The notes: generated from the letters alone by a model not told the origin. Shown: positions 14,654 through 25,494, numbered from the stretch's first letter. The stretch is 32,791 bases of DNA from an uncultured Collinsella sp. (GCA_959028445.1 CAUFRY010000023.1:1-32791), one strand, 5' to 3'. Program-made: numbers and translations.

Positions 14654-17104
14654 CTAAATCAGCCTAAAATGCTCGAGCGCCGCAACGACACCGTCGTGAT
14701 CGACGGTGTCGGTCACGTAATCGGCCTTATCCTTGAGATAGTCCGGTGCGTTGCCCATCGCAATGCCGACATCGACGGCGTTCATCAGCGAGACGTCATT
14801 GCTGGCGTCGCCGATGCCGTATACGGTTCCGTGGTGGGGATCGAGGGCGTCGAGTACAGACTGGATGCCCCCGCGCTTCGTGCATTCGCGGGGCGAGATT
14901 TCGGTTACCTCGAGTTCGAGCTCGTTAAAGCACAGCAGCGGCTCAAGTGCCTTATCTTGAGCGATGTGGTTGGCGAGCGATGTAGACATCAAGATCTTGT
15001 AGGCGCTGTAATGTTGCAGCTGCGTGACTGCGTCGCCCAGGGTGCGCGCGTATCCGGGGGCATCAGGGGCATCGGCACTCATGCGCACGACGCCGTTGAG
15101 GCCCTCAAAGCGGATGACCTCGCCCGACTGCTCAAGATAGGGGGCAAGGCGCTGCAGCATGCCGGGCGTCATCGCTAAATCGCGAATCACGTGTCCCTCA
15201 AGTTCGACATAGCCACCCGCGAGGCAGACGATGCCGGCCCAGGGCAGCTCAAGAAGTTTGGGGTGGATGCAGCTGAGGGTGCGCCCTGTGCAGATAAAGG
15301 CCATGTTGCCATTTGCAACGAAATCGCGGACGGCCTGCGAGACCGCCTCGTTGGGATAGGGGGACAGGTCTCGCTCGCTCTCGGGAGGCTCTTGTGCCAC
15401 TCGAGGGTCTTGCCAGGCGAGCGTGCCGTCAATGTCGAAGAAGCAGATATCGCCGTGCTTGTGGGTTGGGCTGGCGACAGGGGAGGCCGAGGCGGTGGGC
15501 ACAAATCCCGGCTCGAGGCCCATGATCTGGTCAAAATGCTCTTTAACGCGGGGAACGGAGATGCCGATGATCACCTGGGCGGTCTTGCCCGTAATGATGA
15601 GACCCTTGGCGCCCGCCGCGACAAACGCCGCGTTATCTGCAACGATGGAAGGGTCTGCGACCTCGACGCGCAGGCGCGTGGCGCAGTTGGTTGCGCCCAC
15701 AATATTGCCAACGCCACCTAAAAGCTGAATTGCCCGCTCAGCGAGGACGTGATCTTGATCGGATCGACTATTGACCTCGTCATTGGGAGATTGCTCTTTG
15801 GCAAAGCCGCTTCCCGTTAAATGATCGATTGCCGCGCGATTGGCGACATGATCCTCGCGGCCCGGTGTCATAAGGTCATAGATCAAGATGAGTGCTCGAA
15901 AACTCACAAAAAAGATGAGGCTAAAGGCAAGGCCGATACCGAGTGCCAAAAGATAGGCACCGGCATGCGTGCGCATGAGCGGAATAAAGTTGAAGGCTGC
16001 CATCTCCATGAGGCCGCCCGAGAAGATGCCGACGATGCCAAAGAGATTCATGGTTGTGGCAAGGCAAGACGATAAGACGGCGTAGAGAAAAAAGAGCCCG
16101 GGGTGGGTGAACATAAAGAGAAACTCGAGTGGCTCGGTAACGCCGCAAACCACCGAGGCGATGATGGCGGGAACAAGGATGACCCTGAGGCCGGCGCGGC
16201 GCTCTGGTTTTGCGGTGGAGTAGAACGCGGCTGCGATGGCGGGAAGGCCAAAGAGCTTGACCCAGCCGGTGGCGGTAAAACCGGCCCACGGCGCAAGTTC
16301 ATTAAGGGGGCGCGTGCTATGGGAGAGGATGGGGAGCAAGCTGCTCCACGTGGCGTAGATGCCGTCGTTAATGATCAGGTTGTCGTAGTAGATCGGCATG
16401 TAGAGCAGGTGGTGCAGCCCCATGGGCTCGAGCGCTCGCTCCAAAAGCACAAAGATGCCCACGCCAAAGGGGCCGACGCTCGTAAGTGCATGGCGCAGCG
16501 TTTCGGTCACAGCGTATACGAAGGGCACGATGGCGGCCGAGATGGCGGCAAGGGCGAACACGGCAAAAAAGCTGATGAGGTAGACCAGCGAGGAGCCCGA
16601 GAAGGTACCGAGCCAATCGGGAACCTTGGCATCGTAGAAGCGGTCATGGATGGCGACGACGGTTGCCGACACCGCCAGCGGGCCGATAATGCCGGTGTCG
16701 AGCGTCTTGATGCCGTCGATGATGGTGATGCCGCTAGCGGAGGTCAAAGACGACGGGTACTTAAGTCCAAGATTGTCTCCGCTCAGCTTAATGATTTCGC
16801 TCAAAAAGAAGCAATAGGCAAAATAGACGACGAGAGCCTCGAGGCAGCAACGAGCCGGTTGTTTTTGGGCAAGGCCGATGGGCAGCGCTACGGCAAAAAG
16901 GAGCGGGAGGCGTTTAAAGACCGTCCACGAGCCGCGTTGGATGATGGTCCAAAAAGCGTACCAAGGGGTTCCGTATACGGCGAGATCGCCGACGATGTCC
17001 GCAGTCGTTGCGAGAGCGGAGACGCCGACCATGAGGCCTGATATAGAAAACAGCATGGCGGGCGCGAACATTGCCCCGCCAAAGCGTTGGATTTTTTGCA
17101 GCAT
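14654..17104 (-). CDS. PTS EIICB (glucose/maltose family) fused to a HAD phosphatase
   Basis: An 816-residue fusion. Residues 1 to about 415 form a glucose-family EIIC permease with many hydrophobic segments and the motif TEPLEFLFMFTHP. About residues 445-525 form EIIB, with phosphorylated Cys474 in TNCATRLRV. Residues 550-816 are a Cof-type HAD hydrolase with FFDIDGTL (nucleophile Asp557, Asp559), ICTGRT and GIGDASNDVSLMNAV. The PTS part would import and phosphorylate a sugar, and the attached phosphatase could remove phosphate from that sugar or a related one. EIIA is not fused and not in this window. The TTGTTTAAAC motif lies upstream and a divergent GntR regulator follows. Alpha-glucosides are the likely substrates, by context. 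Confidence 0.85.
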   Translation of the reverse strand: MLQKIQRFGGAMFAPAMLFSISGLMVGVSALATTADIVGDLAVYGTPWYAFWTIIQRGSWTVFKRLPLLFAVALPIGLAQKQPARCCLEALVVYFAYCFFLSEIIKLSGDNLGLKYPSSLTSASGITIIDGIKTLDTGIIGPLAVSATVVAIHDRFYDAKVPDWLGTFSGSSLVYLISFFAVFALAAISAAIVPFVYAVTETLRHALTSVGPFGVGIFVLLERALEPMGLHHLLYMPIYYDNLIINDGIYATWSSLLPILSHSTRPLNELAPWAGFTATGWVKLFGLPAIAAAFYSTAKPERRAGLRVILVPAIIASVVCGVTEPLEFLFMFTHPGLFFLYAVLSSCLATTMNLFGIVGIFSGGLMEMAAFNFIPLMRTHAGAYLLALGIGLAFSLIFFVSFRALILIYDLMTPGREDHVANRAAIDHLTGSGFAKEQSPNDEVNSRSDQDHVLAERAIQLLGGVGNIVGATNCATRLRVEVADPSIVADNAAFVAAGAKGLIITGKTAQVIIGISVPRVKEHFDQIMGLEPGFVPTASASPVASPTHKHGDICFFDIDGTLAWQDPRVAQEPPESERDLSPYPNEAVSQAVRDFVANGNMAFICTGRTLSCIHPKLLELPWAGIVCLAGGYVELEGHVIRDLAMTPGMLQRLAPYLEQSGEVIRFEGLNGVVRMSADAPDAPGYARTLGDAVTQLQHYSAYKILMSTSLANHIAQDKALEPLLCFNELELEVTEISPRECTKRGGIQSVLDALDPHHGTVYGIGDASNDVSLMNAVDVGIAMGNAPDYLKDKADYVTDTVDHDGVVAALEHFRLI

Positions 17105-17147
17105 GTTCTGCCTTCCGAGTATCGAGGCGCGTTGCGCGTGGGGAAAC

Positions 17148-17157
17148 GTTTAAACAA
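17148..17157 (-). promoter_or_regulatory. Predicted regulon operator, PTS gene
   Basis: On the minus strand this reads TTGTTTAAAC, identical to two other sites in the window. It lies just downstream of a TACAAT -10 box (17170-17165, minus) and 44 bases before the PTS gene start. Repressor bound here would block early elongation. Confidence 0.6.
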
Positions 17158-17269
17158 TGGATTCATTGTAGAGGACCGGACGATTGTCGTACCGGCAGTT
17201 TTGAGCGAAACCGATTTGGGCATGACAGAAACCGTCAACGGTTAAATCCTGTCGCTTTACCGATATTCA

Positions 17270-17279
17270 GTTTAAACAA
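17270..17279 (-). promoter_or_regulatory. Predicted regulon operator, GntR regulator gene
   Basis: On the minus strand this reads TTGTTTAAAC. It overlaps the position expected for the -35 box of the regulator gene, with TATCGT (17293-17298) as a possible -10, suggesting autoregulation. Confidence 0.6.
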
Positions 17280-17333
17280 CTTTAAGAAATGCTATCGTGC
17301 CTAGCCGGAAATGAACAATGTAGAGGTGAAACA

Positions 17334-18053
17334 ATGCCAAAAGCGATATACGAAGGAATCTACCGAGAAATACGCTCGCGCATCATTAATGGGACCTATG
17401 CGTTTCAGGAGATGCTGCCAACCGAAGCCGAACTGACCGCGGAATTTGGCTGCACGCGCAATACCGTCCGCCGCGCTTTGAGCATGCTGGCCGACGGGAT
17501 GTTTGTGCAGCCCATACACGGCAAGGGCGTGCGCGTTATTTGGCTTAAGGGCGAAACCGACATGTTGGGCGCACTCGAAGAGGTTGAGTCGTTTGGCGAG
17601 TTTGCAAAGCGCAACAATGCCGTTGCATCGACGGACGTTAAGTCTTTTGAACATCTGGTCTGCACCGAGCAGCTCTCTCGTCGCCTGGGCTTTAGGGTGG
17701 GCGAGGAGCTTATTCGCGTAGTGCGTGTCCGAAGCCTCAACGGCAACGCGCGCCAAGTGGACCATGGCTATTTTTTGGCGTCGATCGCCAAGGGCCTGAC
17801 CCCCGAGATCGCGGCAGATTCTATTTACGGCTATCTGGAGCACAAGCGCGGTGTCAAAGTGATGGCGAGCCGTCGTACGGTGAGTGTCGAGCTCGCCAAC
17901 GATGAAGACTGCAGCTATCTTGACCTCGGCAAATACAACTGCGTTGCCGTCATGGAGAGTCAGTCGTACACCTCGGATGGCATCTTGTTTGAGGTGACGC
18001 ACACTCGCACACACCCCGAGATCTTCCATTACCGCGTCAATTCCAAGCGATAG
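17334..18053 (+). CDS. GntR family regulator with UTRA domain
   Basis: A 239-residue regulator. The N-terminal winged helix (about residues 5-65) has LPTEAELTAEFGCTRNTVRR. The C-terminal UTRA effector domain (about 90-235) belongs to the HutC/TreR subfamily, whose members bind small metabolites, often sugar phosphates. ATG 17334 is preceded by AGAGGTGA; an upstream in-frame ATG at 17289 lacks a ribosome-binding site. It is divergent from the PTS gene and precedes the ABC importer. The repeated TTGTTTAAAC motif upstream of all these genes is its most likely operator, making it a local repressor of alpha-glucan use. The effector is unknown. Confidence 0.88.
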   Translation: MPKAIYEGIYREIRSRIINGTYAFQEMLPTEAELTAEFGCTRNTVRRALSMLADGMFVQPIHGKGVRVIWLKGETDMLGALEEVESFGEFAKRNNAVASTDVKSFEHLVCTEQLSRRLGFRVGEELIRVVRVRSLNGNARQVDHGYFLASIAKGLTPEIAADSIYGYLEHKRGVKVMASRRTVSVELANDEDCSYLDLGKYNCVAVMESQSYTSDGILFEVTHTRTHPEIFHYRVNSKR

Positions 18054-18095
18054 CCGGCTAGCTCGCAGCCTGACGAGACTCATGCCCTCAAAGCG

Positions 18096-18142
18096 AAAAC
18101 GCCCGGTCAAACCGACGATGCATCGGCTTGACCGGGCGTTTT
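18096..18142 (+). terminator. Strong bidirectional terminator after the regulator
   Basis: A 20-bp stem (18096-18115 with 18123-18142) with one wobble and a 7-base loop. The arms end in AAAA on the left and TTTT on the right. It separates the regulator from the ABC importer operon. Confidence 0.85.
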
Positions 18143-18164
18143 CTCTGCATTCGATAACAAATAA

Positions 18165-18174
18165 TTGTTTATAC
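18165..18174 (+). promoter_or_regulatory. Predicted regulon operator 1, ABC importer
   Basis: TTGTTTATAC is one mismatch from TTGTTTAAAC and is extended to the near-palindrome TTGTTTATACAA. TTGTTT itself could be a -35 box, with TATCAA (18188-18193) as -10 at 17 bases spacing. Confidence 0.5.
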
Positions 18175-18239
18175 AAAACTTGTCAAGTATCAAGTTGAAA
18201 TTACCGTTCACCGGAGTTTTTCTACCGCTCTAGTAATAC

Positions 18240-18251
18240 TTGTTCAAACAA
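18240..18251 (-). promoter_or_regulatory. Predicted regulon operator 2, ABC importer
   Basis: TTGTTCAAACAA is a palindrome with 5-bp arms. Its minus strand gives TTGTTTGAAC, one mismatch from the shared motif. It follows directly on TAATAC (18234-18239), a possible -10 box. Confidence 0.5.
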
Positions 18252-18314
18252 CTAGCCAAATAGCGTATCGTACAAATCAGCAAAAGGGGCAAAGTCCCCG
18301 AGCCAATCTCCGAA

Positions 18315-18336
18315 GGCGGCGGCAAAGGGTGCCGCC
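18315..18336 (+). promoter_or_regulatory. Hairpin ahead of the binding-protein gene
   Basis: GGCGGC (18315-18320) and GCCGCC (18331-18336) can form a GC-rich hairpin ending 8 bases before the AAAGGG ribosome-binding site. It may influence translation initiation or 5' stability of the importer mRNA. Confidence 0.3.
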
Positions 18337-18359
18337 ACGGTGTGAAAGGGTGGATTGTA

Positions 18360-19676
18360 ATGAAGAACGAAATGAGCAGAAGGCAGTTCCTGGGCTTTGC
18401 TGGTTCCGCGGCTGCGGTTCTTGGTCTGGGTCTCGTGGGCTGCGGTGGTTCTGCCGGCTCCGGCTCCTCTGCTTCTGGTGACGCTGCCGAGGTCTACTTC
18501 CTCCAATTCAAGCCTGAGGTCGACAAGGAGTGGAAGGAGATCGCCAAGGCCTATAAGAAGGAGAAGGGCGTCGAGGTCAAGATCGTGACCGCTGCCTCCA
18601 ACACCTACGAGGAGAAGCTCAAGTCCGAGATGTCCAAGAGCTCCGCTCCGACCCTGTTCCAGGTCAACGGCCCCACCGGCCTTAAGAACTGGAAGGATTA
18701 CTGCGCCGACCTGTCCGATACCAAGCTCCGCGGTGAGCTCATTGACGACTCCCTGGCTCTGCAGTCCGATGGCAAGGATCTGGGTATCGACTGGGTCCAG
18801 GAGAGCTACGGCATCATCTACAACAAGCAGCTGCTCGAGAAGGCTGGCTACAAGGCCGAGGACATCAACTCCTTCGACAAGCTGAAGGCTTGTGCCGACG
18901 ACATCCAGGCCCGCAAGGACGAGCTTGGCATTGAGGGTGCCTTCACTTCTGCTGGCATGGATGACTCCTCCAGCTGGCGCTACACCACCCACCTCGCCAA
19001 CCTCCCGCTCTACTACGAGTTCGAGAAGGAGCACAACCAGGAGGACGACGAGATCAAGGGCGAGTATCTCGACAACTTCAAGCAGATTTTCGACCTGTAC
19101 ATCACCGACTCCACCTGCGATCCTTCGCAGCTTGCCTCCAAGACCGGCGACGACGCCACCAACGAGTTCGCAACCGGCAAGGCCGTCTTCTATCAGAACG
19201 GCTCCTGGGCCTACGCTGACCTCACCAAGGCCGGCATGACCGACGATCAGATTGGCATGATGCCCATCTACATTGGTGTCGACGGCGAGGAGAACCAGGG
19301 CCTGTGCTCCGGCGGCGAGAACTACTGGTGCGTCAGCTCCCAGGCTTCCGAGGATGCCCAGAAGGCCACCGAGGACTTCATGTATTGGTGCGTCACTTCT
19401 GACACCGCCACCAGCATCATCGCTGACAAGATGGGTCTGACTGCCCCGTTCAAGAGCGCCAAGGAAACCACCAACGTCTTCTCGCAGCAGGCCGTCGCCA
19501 TGGCCAAGGACGGAAAGAAGACCGTCGCTTGGGACTTCGTCTACATCCCCTCTGAGGAGTGGAAGAAGAACCTCAAGCAGGCTCTGATCGCCTATGCTGC
19601 CGACAACAGCAAGTGGGACGGCGTCAAGAACGCCTTCGTCGATGGCTGGAAGACCGAGAAGGCTGCTTCCGAGTAA
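18360..19676 (+). CDS. Carbohydrate ABC transporter solute-binding lipoprotein (MalE-like)
   Basis: A 438-residue extracytoplasmic binding protein of the family-1 sugar-binding type. The N terminus has Arg7-Arg8 in SRRQFLG, a hydrophobic stretch and lipobox LVGC with Cys28. It is therefore probably a lipoprotein, possibly exported by Tat. A Gly/Ser linker follows. ATG 18360 is preferred over an in-frame GTG at 18342 because AAAGGG lies between them at proper spacing. It is first in the importer operon and has strongly biased codons, as for an abundant protein. Nearby phosphorylase and MalQ make malto-oligosaccharides the likely ligand, but this is inferred from neighbours. Confidence 0.88.
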   Translation: MKNEMSRRQFLGFAGSAAAVLGLGLVGCGGSAGSGSSASGDAAEVYFLQFKPEVDKEWKEIAKAYKKEKGVEVKIVTAASNTYEEKLKSEMSKSSAPTLFQVNGPTGLKNWKDYCADLSDTKLRGELIDDSLALQSDGKDLGIDWVQESYGIIYNKQLLEKAGYKAEDINSFDKLKACADDIQARKDELGIEGAFTSAGMDDSSSWRYTTHLANLPLYYEFEKEHNQEDDEIKGEYLDNFKQIFDLYITDSTCDPSQLASKTGDDATNEFATGKAVFYQNGSWAYADLTKAGMTDDQIGMMPIYIGVDGEENQGLCSGGENYWCVSSQASEDAQKATEDFMYWCVTSDTATSIIADKMGLTAPFKSAKETTNVFSQQAVAMAKDGKKTVAWDFVYIPSEEWKKNLKQALIAYAADNSKWDGVKNAFVDGWKTEKAASE

Positions 19677-19707
19677 GTAGTTGCTGCCCAAGCTATCTGA
19701 TTAGCGA

Positions 19708-19743
19708 CAGGGGGCGGGCAGACGTTGGTTTGCCCGCCCCCTG
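19708..19743 (+). promoter_or_regulatory. Intercistronic hairpin between binding protein and permease
   Basis: A perfect 13-bp stem (19708-19720 with 19731-19743) and a 10-base loop, without a T run. Such hairpins between binding-protein and permease genes commonly protect the upstream mRNA from 3' exonucleases, giving excess binding protein. Confidence 0.6.
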
Positions 19744-19763
19744 CATATTGAAAGGACCCTTCT

Positions 19764-20618
19764 ATGGGCAAAGCACTCAAGCGCTGGTGGCCGCTCTTTA
19801 TGCTGCCCACGTGCCTGGCGTTTATGATCGGGTTCGTGATCCCCTTTATCCAGGGCTTCTATCTCTCGTTCTGCCAGTTTATTACCATCAACAATACGCA
19901 CTTTGTCGGTATCGAGAACTACGTGCGCGCACTGTCCGATCCGCAGTTTGCCACGTCGTTCTTCTTTACCGTGGCGTTTGCCTTCCTGTCGACGGTGCTC
20001 ATCAACGTGATCGCCCTCGCCATCGCGCAGGCGCTCACCCGCAAAGCGCTCAAGGGCACCAACATCTTCCGTACGATCTTCTTTATGCCTAACCTGATCG
20101 GCGGCATCGTGCTGGGCTACATCTGGCAGATTCTGATCAACTGCCTGCTCTCCAACGTGGGCGCCCAGCTCATCGCCCTTAACTCTGCTGCTGGCTTCTG
20201 GGGCCTTATCATCCTGACCCTGTGGCAGCAGGTCGGCTACATGATGATCATCTACATCGCTGGTCTGCAGTCCATTCCGTCCGACTACATCGAGGCCGCC
20301 AAGGTCGACGGTGCCACGGCATGGCAGACGTTTTGGAAGGTTAAGATCCCTAACCTGATGCCGACCATCACTATCTGCCTGTTCCTGTCCATCACCAACG
20401 GCTTTAAGCTGTTCGACCAGAACCTCGCCCTTACCGGCGGCGCCCCCGCGCACTCCACCGAGATGCTCGCCCTGAACATCTACAACACGTTCTATTCGCG
20501 TGCCGGTATCGCATGGCAGGGTATCGGTCAGGCCAAGGCAGTTATCTTCTGCATCCTGGTCGTAGCCATCTCCATGATTCAGCTTAAGGCCACGAGGTCC
20601 AAGGAGGTGCAGCAGTAA
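19764..20618 (+). CDS. Carbohydrate ABC transporter permease (MalF-like)
   Basis: A 284-residue inner-membrane permease with about six hydrophobic segments. Its EAA loop, YIEAAKVDGATAWQTFWKV, contacts the ATPase. AAAGGAC lies about 8 bases before the ATG. The stop overlaps the start of the next permease by one base (TAATG), so the two subunits are translated together. It lacks the long periplasmic insertion of E. coli MalF, as is usual for Gram-positive sugar importers. Confidence 0.9.
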   Translation: MGKALKRWWPLFMLPTCLAFMIGFVIPFIQGFYLSFCQFITINNTHFVGIENYVRALSDPQFATSFFFTVAFAFLSTVLINVIALAIAQALTRKALKGTNIFRTIFFMPNLIGGIVLGYIWQILINCLLSNVGAQLIALNSAAGFWGLIILTLWQQVGYMMIIYIAGLQSIPSDYIEAAKVDGATAWQTFWKVKIPNLMPTITICLFLSITNGFKLFDQNLALTGGAPAHSTEMLALNIYNTFYSRAGIAWQGIGQAKAVIFCILVVAISMIQLKATRSKEVQQ

Positions 20619-21457
20619 TGAAACGCGATAAGGTTATCAACCGCGCGCTCTCGATTTTCTTTACGATTCTGTCGCTCGCGTGGATCTACCCCGTGTTCAT
20701 GATTGCGCTCAATTCCTTTAAAAAGGCAACTGCAATCAGCACCACCACGGCATTCGATCTGCTCACGCCCGAGACGTTCAACGGCCTCGCAAATTACATG
20801 CATGCCCTTAACGAGCAGGGCTTTGCCTCGGCATTTATGTACTCGCTCATCATCACGGTCACGTCGGTCGTGCTGATTCTGGTGTGCTGCTCCATGTGTG
20901 CTTGGTACGTAGTGCGCGTCAACAGCAAGATCTCGAACTTCTTCTATTACCTGTTCGTCTTCTCGATGGTCGTGCCCTTCCAGATGCTCATGTTCACGCT
21001 GTCCAATTTGGCGGACCGCATCGGCTTCAACACGCCGTTCAACATCTGCTTTATCTACCTCGGCTTTGGCGCGGGCCTGGCGGTCTTTATGTTCGCCGGC
21101 TTTGTAAAGAACATCCCGCTCGAGATCGAAGAGGCGGCCATGATCGACGGCTGCAACCCGGTCCAGGTGTTCTTTAAGATCGTCCTTCCCATCATGAAGC
21201 CCACCTATCTTTCGGTCGGCATCCTCGAGACCATGTGGGTCTGGAACGACTATCTGCTGCCCTACCTTACGCTCGACTCCACCAAGTACAAGACCATTCC
21301 TATCTTGATCCAGTACTTCCGCGGCGGCTACGGCCACGTCGAGCTCGGCCCCATGATGGCCTGCATCATGATGGTCGTTATCCCCATCGTCATCATGTAC
21401 ATCCTCTGCCAGAAGTACATCATCGACGGCGTGGTGGCAGGTGCCGTCAAGGGCTGA
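20618..21457 (+). CDS. Carbohydrate ABC transporter permease (MalG-like)
   Basis: A 279-residue partner permease with six predicted membrane segments and the EAA loop IEEAAMIDGCNPVQVFFKI. A strong AAGGAGGTG ribosome-binding site (20601-20609) lies inside the upstream gene, whose stop overlaps this ATG. It should form the heterodimeric channel with the preceding permease. Confidence 0.9.
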   Translation: MKRDKVINRALSIFFTILSLAWIYPVFMIALNSFKKATAISTTTAFDLLTPETFNGLANYMHALNEQGFASAFMYSLIITVTSVVLILVCCSMCAWYVVRVNSKISNFFYYLFVFSMVVPFQMLMFTLSNLADRIGFNTPFNICFIYLGFGAGLAVFMFAGFVKNIPLEIEEAAMIDGCNPVQVFFKIVLPIMKPTYLSVGILETMWVWNDYLLPYLTLDSTKYKTIPILIQYFRGGYGHVELGPMMACIMMVVIPIVIMYILCQKYIIDGVVAGAVKG

Positions 21458-21481
21458 TGCCGTAACTGTTTTGCAAGTTTC

Positions 21482-21507
21482 TGCGGCGCCCTCAACATGG
21501 TGCCGCA
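21482..21507 (+). promoter_or_regulatory. Intercistronic hairpin before the ATPase gene
   Basis: A 9-bp stem with one wobble (21482-21490 with 21499-21507) and an 8-base loop lies just before the AAAGG ribosome-binding site of the ATPase gene. There is no T run, so a processing or translation-tuning role is more likely than termination. Confidence 0.4.
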
Positions 21508-21524
21508 TATCGAAAGGTAAAGAC

Positions 21525-22724
21525 ATGGCCGAGATCGTTCTCAAACATGTTCAGAAGGTGTATCCCAACACCGAGTCCAAAAAGAAGGGCTTCTTTGGCA
21601 AAAAGAAGAAGACCGAGGAGAAGAAGCACAACCTCAAGGTTACCGAGGATGGTGTGCTCGCTGTTGAGGACTTTAACCTCACCGTTCACGACCAGGAGTT
21701 CGTCGTCCTCGTTGGCCCGTCTGGCTGCGGTAAGTCCACGACGATGCGCATGGTCGCCGGCCTGGAGGACATCACCTCGGGCGATGTGCTCATCGACGGC
21801 AAGCGCGTCAACGACGTCGCTCCTAAGGACCGCGACATCGCCATGGTGTTCCAGAGCTACGCTCTGTACCCCAACATGACGGTGTACGAGAACATGGCGT
21901 TTACGCTTGAGCTCAAGAAGGTTCCCAAAGACGAGATCGACCGCAAGGTTCGCTCCGCTGCCGAGATCTTGGGTATCACCGAGTACCTCGACCGTAAGCC
22001 CAAGGCGCTTTCGGGCGGCCAGCGCCAGCGTGTCGCTATCGGCCGCGCCATCGTGCGAGACCCCAAGGTCTTCCTGATGGACGAGCCGCTGTCCAACCTG
22101 GACGCCAAGCTGCGTAACCAGATGCGAGCCGAGCTCATTAAGCTGCGTCACGAGATCAAGGGCACCTTCATCTACGTTACTCACGACCAGACCGAGGCCA
22201 TGACCCTTGGCGACCGCATCGTGGTCATGAAGGATGGCGTTGTCCAGCAGATCGCCACGCCGCAGGAGGTCTTCAACCATCCCGCGAACATCTTCGTCGC
22301 CGGCTTCATCGGCGTGCCACAGATGAACTTCTTCGATGCCCAACTGGTGCGCTCGGGCAACGGCTTTACCGTCAAGACCGAGGATATGAACGTGGCGCTC
22401 GCCCCCGAGACTTGCGCTCAGCTTGCCCTCAACTGGGACGGCGGCGACGTGAAGGAGATTACGGCCGGCGTGCGTCCCGAGCAGATCCTGCTTGCCGACA
22501 AGGGCGAGGAGGGTGCGCTCCAGGGTACCGTCGAGGTGACCGAGCTCATGGGTTCGACCGAGCATGTCCACGTGACCGCTCCCGATGGCCAGTTCGTCCT
22601 GATCATTCCCGTTGTCGACCTTGAGGCCAAGGGTGCGCTCAAGGCGGGCGACTCCATCTGGTTCAAGTTCGAGAAGAACGCGACCCATCTCTTCGATAAG
22701 GTGTCTGGCAAGAACCTTATCTAG
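21525..22724 (+). CDS. ugpC: Sugar ABC transporter ATPase (MalK/MsmK/UgpC type) with Lys-rich insertion
   Basis: A 399-residue ATPase that energises the importer. Walker A GPSGCGKST has Lys70. SYALYPNM holds the Q-loop, LSGGQRQR is the signature, FLMDEPLSNLD is Walker B and VTHDQTEAM the H-loop. The C-terminal 150 residues form the OB-fold regulatory part (TAGVRPEQI). Residues about 15-44 contain an extra Lys/Glu-rich stretch (KKKGFFGKKKKTEEKK) between the first strand and the usual continuation, which standard MalK lacks. The start is ATG 21525 with AAAGG 7 bases upstream. Such ATPases often serve several sugar importers, so the symbol denotes the family, not the substrate. Confidence 0.88.
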   Translation: MAEIVLKHVQKVYPNTESKKKGFFGKKKKTEEKKHNLKVTEDGVLAVEDFNLTVHDQEFVVLVGPSGCGKSTTMRMVAGLEDITSGDVLIDGKRVNDVAPKDRDIAMVFQSYALYPNMTVYENMAFTLELKKVPKDEIDRKVRSAAEILGITEYLDRKPKALSGGQRQRVAIGRAIVRDPKVFLMDEPLSNLDAKLRNQMRAELIKLRHEIKGTFIYVTHDQTEAMTLGDRIVVMKDGVVQQIATPQEVFNHPANIFVAGFIGVPQMNFFDAQLVRSGNGFTVKTEDMNVALAPETCAQLALNWDGGDVKEITAGVRPEQILLADKGEEGALQGTVEVTELMGSTEHVHVTAPDGQFVLIIPVVDLEAKGALKAGDSIWFKFEKNATHLFDKVSGKNLI

Positions 22725-22792
22725 GCCCGGTGCATCCAGGCCCTCCCTTTGGGCGACTGCGGTATTGCCATCCTTTTGCCGCGGTCACATAT

Positions 22793-22836
22793 AAGGCTCC
22801 CCTCCCGTCCACTGGGCGAGAGGGGAGCCTTTCTTT
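22793..22836 (+). terminator. Intrinsic terminator of the importer operon
   Basis: A perfect 12-bp stem (22793-22804 with 22820-22831) followed by TTTCTTT, about 70 bases after the ATPase stop. Confidence 0.85.
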
Positions 22837-22863
22837 GTGTTGGGGTTGTCTGGCCGGTCGCTT

Positions 22864-23080
22864 GTCTCGATCTGTAACGGGTGAGGCTGATTTCGGACGT
22901 TAGATGTTACAGATCGAGACGGTTCCGCTGAGCTAACCATTTCATCTAAATCTGTAACACCAAAGGTGAATTTCAGCTGCTAGATGTTACAGATCGAGAT
23001 AGACCCAAGGGGAGGGGCCGGTATGTCTCAATCTGTAACAGCTGGGGCCGTTTTTACCGAGTAGTTGTTACAGATCGAGA
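22864..23080. repeat. Array of three inverted-repeat units with 27-nt spacers
   Basis: Three units each have arms like CTCGATCTGTAAC / GTTACAGATCGAG around a spacer of exactly 27 nt. Arms are 22864-22878/22906-22920 (perfect, 15 bp), 22945-22958/22986-22999 (12 of 14) and 23026-23039/23067-23080 (13 of 14). Right arms are invariant over 14 bases, while left arms vary. Spacers differ, but all share GG at positions 7-8, TTT at 13-15 and TAG at 23-25, so the units have a direction. Unit starts are 80 and 81 bases apart. The sequence between units is unrelated. They lie between two converging terminators. Confidence 0.88.
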
Positions 23081-23120
23081 TTGTTTGGCCGAGTCGGGTC
23101 ACAGGGTAACGTGCGGGCAC

Positions 23121-23149
23121 AAAAAATGGAGCCGTGTCGCCACGACTCC
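23121..23149 (-). terminator. Intrinsic terminator after the phosphorylase gene
   Basis: On the minus strand a 9-bp stem with one wobble (23149-23141 with 23136-23128) and a GCGA loop is followed by ATTTTTT, about 30 bases after the phosphorylase stop. Confidence 0.85.
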
Positions 23150-23180
23150 GCTTTCAAGAGGATGGGTAAAGGAAACGAAA

Positions 23181-25448
<2,268 letters not shown>

Positions 25449-25494
25449 GTTTTCTCCTGTGATGGGTTGTTTCATGTCTGCAATTCATAAGAAG

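Noticed and set aside
22864..23080. CRISPR array
   Set aside because: Only three units, and each is an inverted repeat around a spacer with conserved positions rather than identical direct repeats. No cas genes are nearby.
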